Source: Bradyrhizobium guangzhouense
GTDB taxonomy: Bacteria; Pseudomonadota; Alphaproteobacteria; Rhizobiales; Xanthobacteraceae
NCBI RefSeq assembly: GCF_004114955.1
Contig: NZ_CP030054.1
Span: forward strand, 1-64,000
Reading direction: 5' to 3'
DNA length: 64,000 nucleotides
A program made the position numbers and the translations under genes. The notes under the pieces were generated by a model. That model worked only from the letters and a program-made list of their open reading frames with translations, did no database searches and was not told the DNA's origin. Of the stretch, positions 50,988 through 59,670 are shown piece after piece. Positions within the stretch are counted from its first letter, which is position 1. Each line of letters opens with the position of its first letter.

Positions 50988-52141
50988 TTCCGCACCTCCT
51001 TGTTCGCGAAAACGATGGCGTCCTCCAAATCCCATGCCAACTTGACCTGAGTTCCCGGAAGCAGGCCTTGCTGCTGCACATGCCGGGCCGTCGTATCCAC
51101 CACCACGACCTTGTCGTCGACCACAACGCTTTGACGGACGGTCGCGCCCATATAGATGTTCGCCACGATCTGGCCGACCATAAGACAACTGTTACCCCAC
51201 ACTTCGCGTCCCACACGTACGTTCTCGGGACGAATCGATATCGCGACTTCTGCGCCGATTTTCATCTCTGGAGTTGCCACTATCAGAGCGTCGGCCGAGA
51301 CCTCGCTCAGGTGCAGACTCGCACCGTTTTTCTCGAGAGACTGCACGTGGCCGACGAAGATGTTGATATCCCCGAGGAAGCCTCCGACGAATGCATTCTT
51401 CGGGTTCTCGTAGACCTCACGCGCGCTGCCCAATTGTTCGAGCTTTCCATGATTGAAAACGGCTATCCGATCCGACAGGATCATCGCCTCTTCCTGATCA
51501 TGAGTCACGAATACGAATGTTGTGCCGACTTGGTGCTGGATACGCTTCAATTCGATCTGCATCTGGCGGCGCAGCTTGAAGTCCAGTGCACCGAAGGGCT
51601 CATCCAGCAGGAGAACGGACGGGCCAGTGACCAGCGCGCGCGCCAGGGCCACGCGTTGACGTTGACCGCCCGATATCTGTTGTATCCGACGTCGTCCGAG
51701 CTCGCTCAGATCCACCAACGCGAGCGCCTCGCGTACTCTTGCTACGATTTCGTCGCGTTTGACCTTTTTCACCGCCAGCCCGAAGGCGATGTTCTCCTCG
51801 ACAGTAAGGTGCGGAAATAGCGCCAAACCTTGGAAGACCAAGCCGACGGGACGCCGATAAGGCGCAACGCCCGTCATCACATGGCCGCCGATCTTGATTG
51901 ATCCCGCGTCCGGCTGCTCGAACCCCGCGATCATGCGCAAGGTCGTTGATTTACCGCAGCCTGACGGTCCCAAAAATGTCAAAAATTCGCCCTGCTTGAC
52001 CGTCAATGACAAGTTGTCGACGATCGAGTTATCTCCAAATCGTTTCGACACTTCGATGATTTCGAGCGCGGCCACTCTATCCGCGTCGGAATCGATCGAG
52101 CATGCTGGCGGTTCGACGATCCTGACGGCGCGGTTAGGCAT
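50984..52141 (-). CDS. ABC transporter ATPase, PotA type
   Basis: Protein of 385 residues. The ATPase domain has Walker A GPSGCGKST, Q-loop VFQGLALFPHLTV, signature ISGGQRQR, Walker B VLLLDEPFGALD and switch VTHDQEEAMILSD. A C-terminal TOBE domain of about 110 residues (ISIRPENVRVG...) is the regulatory part seen in polyamine and sugar importers. Its start at 52141 overlaps the end of the racemase gene by 8 bp. It drives the importer made by the next three genes. Confidence 0.92.
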   Translation of the reverse strand: MPNRAVRIVEPPACSIDSDADRVAALEIIEVSKRFGDNSIVDNLSLTVKQGEFLTFLGPSGCGKSTTLRMIAGFEQPDAGSIKIGGHVMTGVAPYRRPVGLVFQGLALFPHLTVEENIAFGLAVKKVKRDEIVARVREALALVDLSELGRRRIQQISGGQRQRVALARALVTGPSVLLLDEPFGALDFKLRRQMQIELKRIQHQVGTTFVFVTHDQEEAMILSDRIAVFNHGKLEQLGSAREVYENPKNAFVGGFLGDINIFVGHVQSLEKNGASLHLSEVSADALIVATPEMKIGAEVAISIRPENVRVGREVWGNSCLMVGQIVANIYMGATVRQSVVVDDKVVVVDTTARHVQQQGLLPGTQVKLAWDLEDAIVFANKEVRK

Positions 52142-52895
52142 TGCTCAACTCGAATACCGGTGCTTCTTGTGGCCGCCGCTCCTTGAACAGGCGGCCTACC
52201 CCCGTTGAGGTGACATCGATCTTCATCCTTCGGAGTGCCGCCCAAAGAGAGGCTTGGTTCGAGGTGACAACCGGCAGGTTCAATTCCCTTTCCAATCGGT
52301 CGATTTGATCCATCACCAGCAAATTGGTGCAACTGACAAACACGGCGTCACACCTTGAAATGACCTCACGGCTTGAGAGCACCTTGGAGGCAACGTCCGC
52401 CGACGAGATGGTCAGGATCTGTCGTCCATCTGCGCAAAAGAAGGAATCGACGGCCTCCACGCCGAAGCCATAGTGCTGCAGAAAGAGGGCCTCTTCCTTG
52501 TTGATTAGATCCGGATAGGGAGTGAGCATGAATACTCTGGTCGCCCGAACGGCCTTCAAGGCTTCGATGACGGCTGTTGAAGTGGTGACAGCGGGAATTC
52601 CGGTCAACATCGTGATGCGGTCGGCTAGCTTGGCTTCGTTGCCTAGCCCCTCTAGGAAGCTGGCACTCGTACATCCGTAAACTATCACCTCCGGATTCGC
52701 CTGTGCGAGATCCGAGGCCGCTCGATCCAACGAGTTGGCCATAGCGAGCTGCGCTTCCTTCGCTATAGCGGTGCCGGGTTTGGTGAGCCTGTTGTGATTG
52801 AGCTTGACATTGGGAGGAACGTAGGACGGTAGCTCGGTTTCCATAGCCACATTTATCGGCGGCGCGAGGATACCTATCCGTCGAATGGCGGCCAT
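52134..52895 (-). CDS. Asp/Glu-racemase superfamily enzyme, maleate isomerase/arylmalonate decarboxylase-like
   Basis: Protein of 253 residues. VIVYGCTSASFLEGLG and DAVFVSCTNLLVMDQID each carry one cysteine of the two-Cys active site of this superfamily; the pattern CTSASF plus CTNL is that of maleate cis-trans isomerases and their arylmalonate-decarboxylase relatives. Having both cysteines argues for isomerase or racemase activity. AGGGAGGAAGTA precedes the ATG at 52895. It is the first gene of the leftward ABC/pxp array and lies just after a perfect inverted repeat, so it should be co-regulated with the importer. Confidence 0.88.
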   Translation of the reverse strand: MAAIRRIGILAPPINVAMETELPSYVPPNVKLNHNRLTKPGTAIAKEAQLAMANSLDRAASDLAQANPEVIVYGCTSASFLEGLGNEAKLADRITMLTGIPAVTTSTAVIEALKAVRATRVFMLTPYPDLINKEEALFLQHYGFGVEAVDSFFCADGRQILTISSADVASKVLSSREVISRCDAVFVSCTNLLVMDQIDRLERELNLPVVTSNQASLWAALRRMKIDVTSTGVGRLFKERRPQEAPVFELSNA

Positions 52896-53212
52896 TACTT
52901 CCTCCCTTGTCGATCGCTTTGAGGCTAGCCATTTGGTAGTATTATTTCAAGCTACCAAATACCTCGACTTTCGTGGAGGCGGTTTTGCAAGACCAGCTCA
53001 GCGGCCAGCTCGATGAGTTGATCTTGGCGGTTCGCCCGTTTGGCCGCGATACAGAACGCTGGTTAGAGAGCTCATGCGGCCCTGGAGCAATGATGACATC
53101 ATGTCGCAGATCTCCATTTCGCATCACGGACCCGATGAACCGCAAAACGATATGAGCTGCTCGAATGTGGTCCGACATCGCTCCACACGTATTGTCAGGG
53201 CAGCGAGCTGCA
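52896..53212. other. Intergenic region between aminotransferase and racemase genes
   Basis: A 317-bp gap. The left third holds the operator described at 52931-52960 and presumably the promoter of the ABC/pxp array. In the remainder I see no gene and no clear terminator for the aminotransferase. Confidence 0.45.
52931..52960. promoter_or_regulatory. Strong operator candidate: perfect 9-bp inverted repeat before the racemase/ABC operon
   Basis: ATTTGGTAG (52931-52939) and CTACCAAAT (52952-52960) are perfect inverted arms around a 12-bp A/T-rich centre, 36-65 bp upstream of the racemase start. Leftward, TTGAAA lies in the centre and could be part of a -35 box. Symmetry and position fit binding of a dimeric repressor. 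No regulator gene is adjacent. Confidence 0.6.
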
Positions 53213-54448
53213 TCAACTCAGTCGACTGCATGCCCGGGCTATGCGGACACAGGCCTCCTTTAAGGTTTCGTCCGCAGTAGCATATGAGATTCTGAAGTGG
53301 GGCGATAAGCCATAGGCCGCTCCGTGCACCACCGCCACCCCTTCGGCATCGAGGAGATACTTGCAAAAGTCCTTGTCATCGGCAAGGACGGTTCCGTCCG
53401 GGGTCCGCTTTCCGATCAGGTCGCGGCAGGAGGGGAAGACGTAAAAGGCGCCGGACGGCTTGTCGCAAGCCAACCCGGGCACGGACGCGAGTCCTTCCAG
53501 AACCAGATTGCGCCGTCGTTGATATTTCTCTGCTCGCTCTCGAAGCCCCTCTTGCGGCCCGTTCAAAGCCTCGACGGCCGCAGCTTGGCTGATGGACGAT
53601 GGATTGGCCGTGGCCTGAGATTGCAATTTCGCCATTTGGGATATCAACTTCGCCGGACCCGCGGCATAACCGATGCGCCAACCCGTCATACAATAGGCCT
53701 TCGAGACGCCATTGACGACCAGGGTTCGCTCCGCGACGGACTGATCGATCGCCGCCGGCGTACAATATTCGAGCCCGTCATAGACAAGATGCTCGTATAT
53801 GTCGTCGCTAAGGAGCCAGACGTGCGGATTTCTTCGCAATACATCGATGATTGGCTCCAGCTCCCTGCGCGTGTATACGGCCCCCGTGGGATTAGAAGGC
53901 GAGTTCAAGAGGAGCCACCGAGTCCTCGACGTGATCGCACGTTCCAAATCGATCGGATCGAGCTTGAAGTTCCTCGCCGCCGGGCAAGCGACGATTTTGG
54001 GTACCCCACCGAAGAACGACACCATTTCCGGGTACGACACCCAGTACGGAGCCGGGATGATGACCTCGTCTCCGTGATCCAACGTCGCCGCCAACGCATT
54101 GAATAAGATTTGTTTGGCGCCGTTGGCGACCGAAATTTGACTGACCTTGTAGGAGAGGCCGTTCTCACGCGCGAATTTCTTCGCAATTGTCTCTTTCAGG
54201 ACTGCCGTACCATCCGTGTTGGTATACTTCGTCTCGCCCCTCTTCATGGCGGCGAGCGCAGCCTGCACGACATTATCGGGTGTGTCGAAGTCGGGTTCAC
54301 CCTGGGTCAGATTGAGAATTGTTCGCCCCTGAGCCTGCAATTCCCGCACTCGCTGGGCCGCAGCACCACTCTGCGACGGTTGAATTCGATTCACGCGTGC
54401 GGCAAACTCGGAGCGGTTGGACGCAGACGCGGCGTCGAAGACTGTCAT
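53213..54448 (-). CDS. Class I/II pyridoxal-phosphate aminotransferase (aspartate aminotransferase-like)
   Basis: Protein of 411 residues. LNLTQGEPDFDTPDNVVQAA and KYTNTDGTAVLKETIAKKFA, the substrate-contacting NSPSNPTGAVY, LLSDDIYEHLVYDG and the PLP lysine in VNGVSKAYCMTGWRIGYAAG are all in place. It is an Ib-type aspartate/aromatic aminotransferase acting in the cytoplasm. It lies upstream of the racemase gene on the same strand but is separated by an operator, so it may be transcribed separately. A role in handling glutamate or aspartate released by the pxp-linked pathway is plausible but inferred. Confidence 0.92.
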   Translation of the reverse strand: MTVFDAASASNRSEFAARVNRIQPSQSGAAAQRVRELQAQGRTILNLTQGEPDFDTPDNVVQAALAAMKRGETKYTNTDGTAVLKETIAKKFARENGLSYKVSQISVANGAKQILFNALAATLDHGDEVIIPAPYWVSYPEMVSFFGGVPKIVACPAARNFKLDPIDLERAITSRTRWLLLNSPSNPTGAVYTRRELEPIIDVLRRNPHVWLLSDDIYEHLVYDGLEYCTPAAIDQSVAERTLVVNGVSKAYCMTGWRIGYAAGPAKLISQMAKLQSQATANPSSISQAAAVEALNGPQEGLRERAEKYQRRRNLVLEGLASVPGLACDKPSGAFYVFPSCRDLIGKRTPDGTVLADDKDFCKYLLDAEGVAVVHGAAYGLSPHFRISYATADETLKEACVRIARACSRLS

Positions 54449-54544
54449 TGGTAGTTCCTCTCGTCGTTGTCATCTGCCGGATGTGCAGCAGGCCATTCGC
54501 GAGCCGATTTCGATTTCAAACCTATCGGCGCAGGAGCGGCCCCC

Positions 54545-55197
54545 TCATCGATATCGTCCGGATGCACAGGTAATCGCGTCCGTAAAACGGTCCGCACACG
54601 CTGGATCAGATTTGCCGGTCTCTCGATCTCGTATGTGCAGAACACCGTTCGCAATCTCGAAATACGATCCATGCAACGTGAGCTGCTTGCGACCTACGCG
54701 ATCGCACACCACGGAAAACTCATTAGATTGAGCAAGGACTGATCGATCGCAGCCAGCTCCAAGTCGGTGTGATCGTCGTCCAGGCCGCCGCAACACGGCC
54801 AGCTCTGTGCGCCACCGGGACCAGACGTTGCATCCATGGAGTCGTGAAGCTTTCTGGTGAGGCCGATACCTTGCCTTTGGCATAAGCGGGGACGCCCCAC
54901 ACCGGGCGTGACCGAGCACAACCAGAGCAGCCCCGGCGGCGTGGAATTCTCCCTCGACACCGAAGGGCGGTACGCGCTGCAACGTTTCTGATGACGAAGA
55001 TTTCCTCGGGTCTCGCATTGAATATCAATTCGGGTGAAACGCGGCTGTCGCAACATCCGATCACCAGGGCTTCCGGTGACTGCCCCGCGCGCGGCCAATG
55101 AATCGAACCTTTGTCGTTCCTGAGGAAAGCGGTCCAACATGAAAGCGGCGTAGCCCTGCATCAATTGTGCGGGAAAGCTCGACACGTCACTGGACAT
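54545..55197 (-). pseudogene. Beta-carbonic anhydrase, several frameshifts
   Basis: From an ATG at 55197 the frame reads MSSDVSSFPAQLMQGYAAFM, then LDRFPQERQRFDSLAARG. A shift leads to MIGCCDSRVSPELIFNARPE and EEIFVIRNVAA, which contain the zinc-site CxDSR motif. A further shift gives FGVEGEFHAAGAALVVLGHA and RCGA with the His and second Cys. After more shifts, LMSFPWCAIA and QLTLHGSYFEIANGVLHIRD form the tail, ending at 54545. The intact enzyme would be about 210 residues and interconvert CO2 and bicarbonate. Every conserved block is present in order, but at least three frame changes make it nonfunctional. Confidence 0.8.
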
Positions 55198-55489
55198 TCC
55201 GGATCCTACCACCGATGAGCAATTGCTGTCGGCCTGGCCACAGCGGACAGGATTGACCGATCGCTTATGGGGCCAAATTATCAATCACGCCTCGCCACGA
55301 CGCCAATTACTAAAGCGCCTGCAACCATGCATGACGAGAATAATCTCGAAATTCGCTGTCGCGGTTGCACTTCAAACCCAAACGCGGCGTCAACTTGGCA
55401 CGGCTGACGCCATTCCGGTCGGCGCCTAGCTGCCGACGGTATTTCCGAGCGCCTTGATGTTAATCGGCTCTTACAATGCGCTCCGCAAA

Positions 55490-56356
55490 TCAGCTCATCC
55501 CGTGCTTGCCTTTGTAGGGCGAGGGTTCAGGCGACTTCCAACCATTCAGCGCGCCCTTCGCGGGACGAAGGATTTCCACCTTCAGGGGATAGCACTTGGG
55601 GGTCTGCCCTGGGACCCGCGGCCCACAGTCGCCGCCGGGACAGGCGGATAGCGCACCAAGGAGATTGATCTCCGCGAAGAATTCGATGAAGTCGCCTGGA
55701 CGAACCGGGCTTGCCTTTTTGATATACTCGTGACTTTCGACATCGAAGCCTGTGCACATAAAGACGTTCATGACGTCGTGCACGTAGCCCTCGGCTTCCT
55801 TCGCCGAAATCTTTCTGAAGGCAGATAGGGCTCGAACGAGATTGGAATGGCAACAGTGATCGTAATCTTCACCGGTTATCATTCTTCTCGTGTAAGGGTC
55901 GCAGCGTGTTCCGATCACATCGTGAATTCCACAACCATCGGAATCCCACCCATACCATCCCAGACTGTCGTAAGTGATAGTCGCCATCGGCCTCAGGTAT
56001 GGCATGCTGCTCCACAGGCGATCACCAGTAGAAATGTGCGTCGCATGAATCGCCCGCGTCTTACCGCTGTAGAAGTGTTCAGAAAGATTGTCGCTATTCC
56101 AAAGATTAAAATCACCAACCTGCGATCCCTCCACGCTCACGATCCGAAAGAGGTGCCCGGCAGGCACTTCGAACGCGCCGCCATCCCGAGCAGGGATCGT
56201 CAACTCCGACACTTTCTCAGCACCGGACCCAACGTTCTGGTAGAATTCCATATCGAGCGCCGGAATTTGTCCGACGGCGTAGACCGTTTCTTTGCGCGCC
56301 GACCGGCGAGTCTGAGCATTCTCCGGCTCGGGCATCGAAATGGATCTGGAAGTCAT
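55490..56356 (-). CDS. DUF1989 (urea carboxylase-associated family) protein
   Basis: Protein of 288 residues. FEVPAGHLFRIVSVEGSQVG and DFNLWNSDNLSEHFYSGKTR, then HDVIGTRCDPYTRRM and a C-terminal LSACPGGDCGPR, match the DUF1989 family found beside urea carboxylase genes and elsewhere. The conserved cysteine and histidine residues suggest an enzyme, but no reaction is established. The ATG at 56356 with TAGGAGA upstream is preferred over an open extension to 56512. It is last in the operon after a complete polar amino-acid ABC importer, which suggests it acts on the imported nitrogen compound. Confidence 0.88.
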   Translation of the reverse strand: MTSRSISMPEPENAQTRRSARKETVYAVGQIPALDMEFYQNVGSGAEKVSELTIPARDGGAFEVPAGHLFRIVSVEGSQVGDFNLWNSDNLSEHFYSGKTRAIHATHISTGDRLWSSMPYLRPMATITYDSLGWYGWDSDGCGIHDVIGTRCDPYTRRMITGEDYDHCCHSNLVRALSAFRKISAKEAEGYVHDVMNVFMCTGFDVESHEYIKKASPVRPGDFIEFFAEINLLGALSACPGGDCGPRVPGQTPKCYPLKVEILRPAKGALNGWKSPEPSPYKGKHGMS

Positions 56357-56400
56357 TTGAGTGTCTCCTAAGAGGAATTCGACTGCTGAGACTAAGATCG

Positions 56401-57180
56401 TCAGGCGTCCAGGACCGACTTTAGAAACGCCTGGGTTCTCGCGCTTTTCGGTTGAGAAAAGAACTGGTACGGCTCTCCTTCCTCGACAATTCGGCCGTGA
56501 TCGAAGAAGCAAACCCTGTCGGCGATCTCTCGCGCGAAGGACATCTGATGCGTTACCATGATAACCGTCAGTTCCTTTTGGTGAGTCAGCTCCCGAATGA
56601 CCGCTAGCACCTCGCCAACGAGTTCAGGATCGAGCGCCGAGGTCACCTCGTCGAATAGGAGTATTTTCGGTCTCATCGCCATTGCTCTCGCGATCGCAAC
56701 CCTTTGTTGCTGACCGCCTGACATCCTCGCAGGGTAGTAGTCGCACCGATCTTCCAGTCCCACCCTTCGAAGCAGCTCCTTTCCGAGGCTCACGGCTTTC
56801 TCCTTCGGCATCTTGAGGACGCGAATCGGTCCCTCGGTCACGTTTTCAAGCGCCGTAAGGTGAGGAAAAAGATTAAAGCTCTGAAAGACCATGCCGACAT
56901 CGCTCCGAATCGTACGTGTTTGCCGGGCCGATGCTTGGCGTGCTGCGCCGGTCGAATCGCACGACCACAACTCACGGCCGCAGATAGAGACACTGCCTCT
57001 GTCGATTCCCTCCAATGTCATGAGAACCCTGAGGAGAGTTGATTTTCCCGATCCACTCGGACCGATGACCACAAGCTTTTCACCCTGTCCGACTTCGAGA
57101 TTTAGGTCATTTAGGACCGTGGACGCCCCAAAACGTTTTGTAACGTTCCTTAGCTGTACTGAGAACGGTCCGGCCGACAT
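56401..57180 (-). CDS. ABC transporter ATPase, polar amino-acid type (GlnQ/HisP)
   Basis: Protein of 259 residues with Walker A GPSGSGKST, Q-loop VFQSFNLFPHLTALEN, signature MSGGQQQR, Walker B ILLFDEVTSALDPELV and switch VTHQMSFAREI. The LFPHxTALxN and DPELV pieces are diagnostic of amino-acid importers. The ATG at 57180 overlaps the upstream permease stop (TAATG) and has AAGGG at good distance, so it is preferred over an ATG three codons upstream. It energises the importer made with the two permeases and the binding protein upstream. Confidence 0.92.
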   Translation of the reverse strand: MSAGPFSVQLRNVTKRFGASTVLNDLNLEVGQGEKLVVIGPSGSGKSTLLRVLMTLEGIDRGSVSICGRELWSCDSTGAARQASARQTRTIRSDVGMVFQSFNLFPHLTALENVTEGPIRVLKMPKEKAVSLGKELLRRVGLEDRCDYYPARMSGGQQQRVAIARAMAMRPKILLFDEVTSALDPELVGEVLAVIRELTHQKELTVIMVTHQMSFAREIADRVCFFDHGRIVEEGEPYQFFSQPKSARTQAFLKSVLDA

Positions 57181-57839
57181 TACCGCCATCCCTTCTGGGA
57201 CAGTCGCTCGAGCCTGTTGATGAGAAACGCGCCGGCAATGCTGAGGACGAGAAACATTATCCCAACCATCGTTATGGGTTCAAAGTACTGAAACCGCCTG
57301 GCTCCTTCCGCCTGAGCAACGGCCATGAGTTCCCAAACGGATATGGATGCGAGCAGCGGCGTGTCCTTCAGCATGTAGACGAAGTAACTTCCGGCATTTG
57401 GAATGATGAATGGGATCATCTGTGGAACAATGATCCGCCGATATGTGTCGAACGTTGAGAGATTTATGGATGTTGATGCCTCCCATTGCCCGGCCGGAAC
57501 ACCGATCATTGCGGCACGGTAGACCTCGGCCATATACGCACTGTAGTGCAAGCCGAGAGCAATGACGCCGGTCACCAGCGGGCTGATCACGACGCCTGCC
57601 GAAGGCCCCACGAAGTACAGAAAATAGATCAGGACCAGGAGCGGCACCCCTCTTGCGAATTCGACGTAGCCGCGAACTAAGATTTTGGTCAGACGGTGCT
57701 TAGCGCTGTACAGCGCAAAGAGAAGGAGGCCGCCAAGCAGGGAGGCGATAAAACCGAGGACGGCGGCGAGCAATGTGGTTTGCGCCGCGACCACGAGTTG
57801 CGGAAGCAACTCCCAGGCATATTGGAAATCGACCTTCAT
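57180..57839 (-). CDS. Amino-acid ABC transporter permease (HisM/GlnP type)
   Basis: Protein of 219 residues with five transmembrane helices. ARGVPLLVLIYFLYFVGPSA is the family segment after helix 2, and GVPAGQWEASTSINLSTFDT, then YRRIIVPQMIPFIIPNAGSY, is the coupling loop. It forms a heterodimer with the permease encoded just upstream, whose stop its start overlaps by 4 bp (ATGA). It lets a polar amino acid or a derivative cross the inner membrane. The exact ligand is not visible. Confidence 0.92.
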   Translation of the reverse strand: MKVDFQYAWELLPQLVVAAQTTLLAAVLGFIASLLGGLLLFALYSAKHRLTKILVRGYVEFARGVPLLVLIYFLYFVGPSAGVVISPLVTGVIALGLHYSAYMAEVYRAAMIGVPAGQWEASTSINLSTFDTYRRIIVPQMIPFIIPNAGSYFVYMLKDTPLLASISVWELMAVAQAEGARRFQYFEPITMVGIMFLVLSIAGAFLINRLERLSQKGWR

Positions 57840-58519
57840 GCCGACCAGCCCCTGGTTGCGCCGTGCGTTGGCTTACCCTGCCATAACCCGAGACGTCGCT
57901 CTGCGTACGCGATTGCCGCTCCTATCAATTGCGCCGCAGCCACATAGAAGATCATGACAACGAGATAGATCGGCACGGTCTGAAAGGTTCTGATATTGAG
58001 AGAGTAGGCTTCAAAAGTCAGTTCCGGAACGGTCGCCAAGGCGGCAACCGAGGTGGCTTTCAATACCAGGATGCTGAGGTTACCGAGAGGTGGTATCATC
58101 GACAGCATTGCTTGAGGAAGAATGATCCGGCGCATCATCATTGATGGCACCATATTGATCGCCAAGGCGGCGTCATACTGGCCCCGCGGGATAGCGCCGA
58201 TCGCCGTCCTGACGACCTCAGCTCCATAAGCCCCGAAGCACATGCCTATGGCGAGTGTGGCCGCCCAAAAGGCGGAAATCGCAACCCCGAAGAACGGCAA
58301 AACAAAGTAGAGCCAGAACAGGACGACCACCAGAGATATGCCCCTGAAGATCTCGACATAGAGCAAACTGATGGTTCGGATCCACCAGCTCTTGGATGTC
58401 CTGGCGATACCGAAAACGAGCGCGCAAGCGAACATCAATACTGTCGAGAGCGCGTAAAGGGCCATCGTCGTTACCGCACCAGAAAGGAGCAGCCATCTAC
58501 CCTCGTAGAGCGCCGACAT
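57836..58519 (-). CDS. Amino-acid ABC transporter permease (HisQ/GltK type)
   Basis: Protein of 227 residues with five hydrophobic helices. FRGISLVVVLFWLYFVLPFF and AIPRGQYDAALAINMVPSMM, then RRIILPQAMLSMIPPLGNLS, match the His/Glu/Gln permease family. The paired permease of the next gene is only distantly similar, so the pore is a heterodimer. It lies 28 bp after the binding-protein gene. Similar paired sets import ectoine, arginine or opines, and the DUF1989 gene at the operon end makes an amide- or guanidine-containing ligand plausible. Confidence 0.92.
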   Translation of the reverse strand: MSALYEGRWLLLSGAVTTMALYALSTVLMFACALVFGIARTSKSWWIRTISLLYVEIFRGISLVVVLFWLYFVLPFFGVAISAFWAATLAIGMCFGAYGAEVVRTAIGAIPRGQYDAALAINMVPSMMMRRIILPQAMLSMIPPLGNLSILVLKATSVAALATVPELTFEAYSLNIRTFQTVPIYLVVMIFYVAAAQLIGAAIAYAERRLGLWQGKPTHGATRGWSA

Positions 58520-58547
58520 CTGTCACCGTCCGCTTCGGGCACGAGTC

Positions 58548-59393
58548 CTACTGCTTACAAAGAGTATCGAGCTTGACGTCGGCCGCCGGCACTTCGTTCT
58601 GCGTCATGCCGTACTTTTTCAGGATCTCAACATATTCCGAAGAATGCACGATCTTGAGCATCTCGGCATTAAATGCGTCCCGAAGCTCCGAATCCTCCTT
58701 ACGGAAGGCAAATGCGCCGTAGTCTTGCTTCGGCTTGCCATCTATGAGCAGGCCCGTGTATGGTTCGGCGACTTCCAGGGTCGGATCGTTCTTTGCGTTC
58801 CAGCGTGCAGTTACCGATATAAGCAATGCCCCGTCGATCCTGCCCGCTTTCAGGCTCGCGACATTGGAGGGGATGTCCGGAAAACGCGTGATTTGGCTAT
58901 CCTTCACGCCGGCCTTGACTGCATTCTGTGTCGGCTGGCCACTTATGTTGCCACCAACCTTGATGTCCTCGTGTTTGACGATGTCGTCAAGACTATGGAT
59001 TTGCTTGGGATTGCCTTTGCGAACGAGAAGACCTTCCTGAACGGTGAAGTTGGGCTCGGTGAAGAGAACCTGAAGGCAGCGCGCGGGAAGGATATAGAGT
59101 CCGGTCGCGATAAAATCGAAACGTTTGGCTTGAAGTCCCGGGATGAGCGATCCGAACGCAACCACCGTTCCTTCGATCCGCTCTACTCCAAGGCGGTTGA
59201 ATGCGAGCTTTGCGAGATCGTAGTCTGACCCGGCCAATGATCCATCGGCCTGCTTGAACGCGAAGGGCGGCTCGTTGCTGAAGCCGAGGGTAAGGCCGCT
59301 CTTCTTTGCGTCGTCCAGCCTGGCACCGGCAAAACTCGATGACGAGAAAGTCAGGAAAGCGAGTGCTAGAAAAATATGCAAAGTTCGTAGCAT
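58548..59393 (-). CDS. Amino-acid ABC solute-binding protein (SBP_bac_3 family, EhuB-like)
   Basis: Protein of 281 residues with a Sec signal peptide (MLRTLHIFLALAFLTFSSSS, cut after FAGA). LTLGFSNEPPFAFKQADGSL and AGSDYDLAKLAFNRLGVERI, then AFGSLIPGLQAKRFDFIATG, are classical family 3 blocks. Overall it most resembles binding proteins annotated as ectoine/hydroxyectoine-type (EhuB), but the ligand cannot be fixed by eye. The ATG at 59393 follows GAGGAAAC and is preferred to ATGs upstream. It heads the operon SBP, permease, permease, ATPase, DUF1989. Confidence 0.9.
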   Translation of the reverse strand: MLRTLHIFLALAFLTFSSSSFAGARLDDAKKSGLTLGFSNEPPFAFKQADGSLAGSDYDLAKLAFNRLGVERIEGTVVAFGSLIPGLQAKRFDFIATGLYILPARCLQVLFTEPNFTVQEGLLVRKGNPKQIHSLDDIVKHEDIKVGGNISGQPTQNAVKAGVKDSQITRFPDIPSNVASLKAGRIDGALLISVTARWNAKNDPTLEVAEPYTGLLIDGKPKQDYGAFAFRKEDSELRDAFNAEMLKIVHSSEYVEILKKYGMTQNEVPAADVKLDTLCKQ

Positions 59394-59670
59394 GTGTTTC
59401 CTCATCTGTCTCGAATGCGTCGCCATTGACACACCGGCATCTCTTTTGGCTTCTGCTCAGTTTGGATTGAGCCAGACTCGCATCCTACATATCTGAAGGG
59501 TTATTCGGAACCGCAGCAATTCAATTAGCGTAATGGATGCATTACTTGCTGTAATATCGAGGACGCGCGACTTGCCGGATCCTCCCGATTCCTCAGGAAA
59601 ACGTGGTCAAGTTGGCTGTGCGTACCGCCGCGACCCGCGCGTCTACAGCACTGCACGGAAGAAGTGCAAT

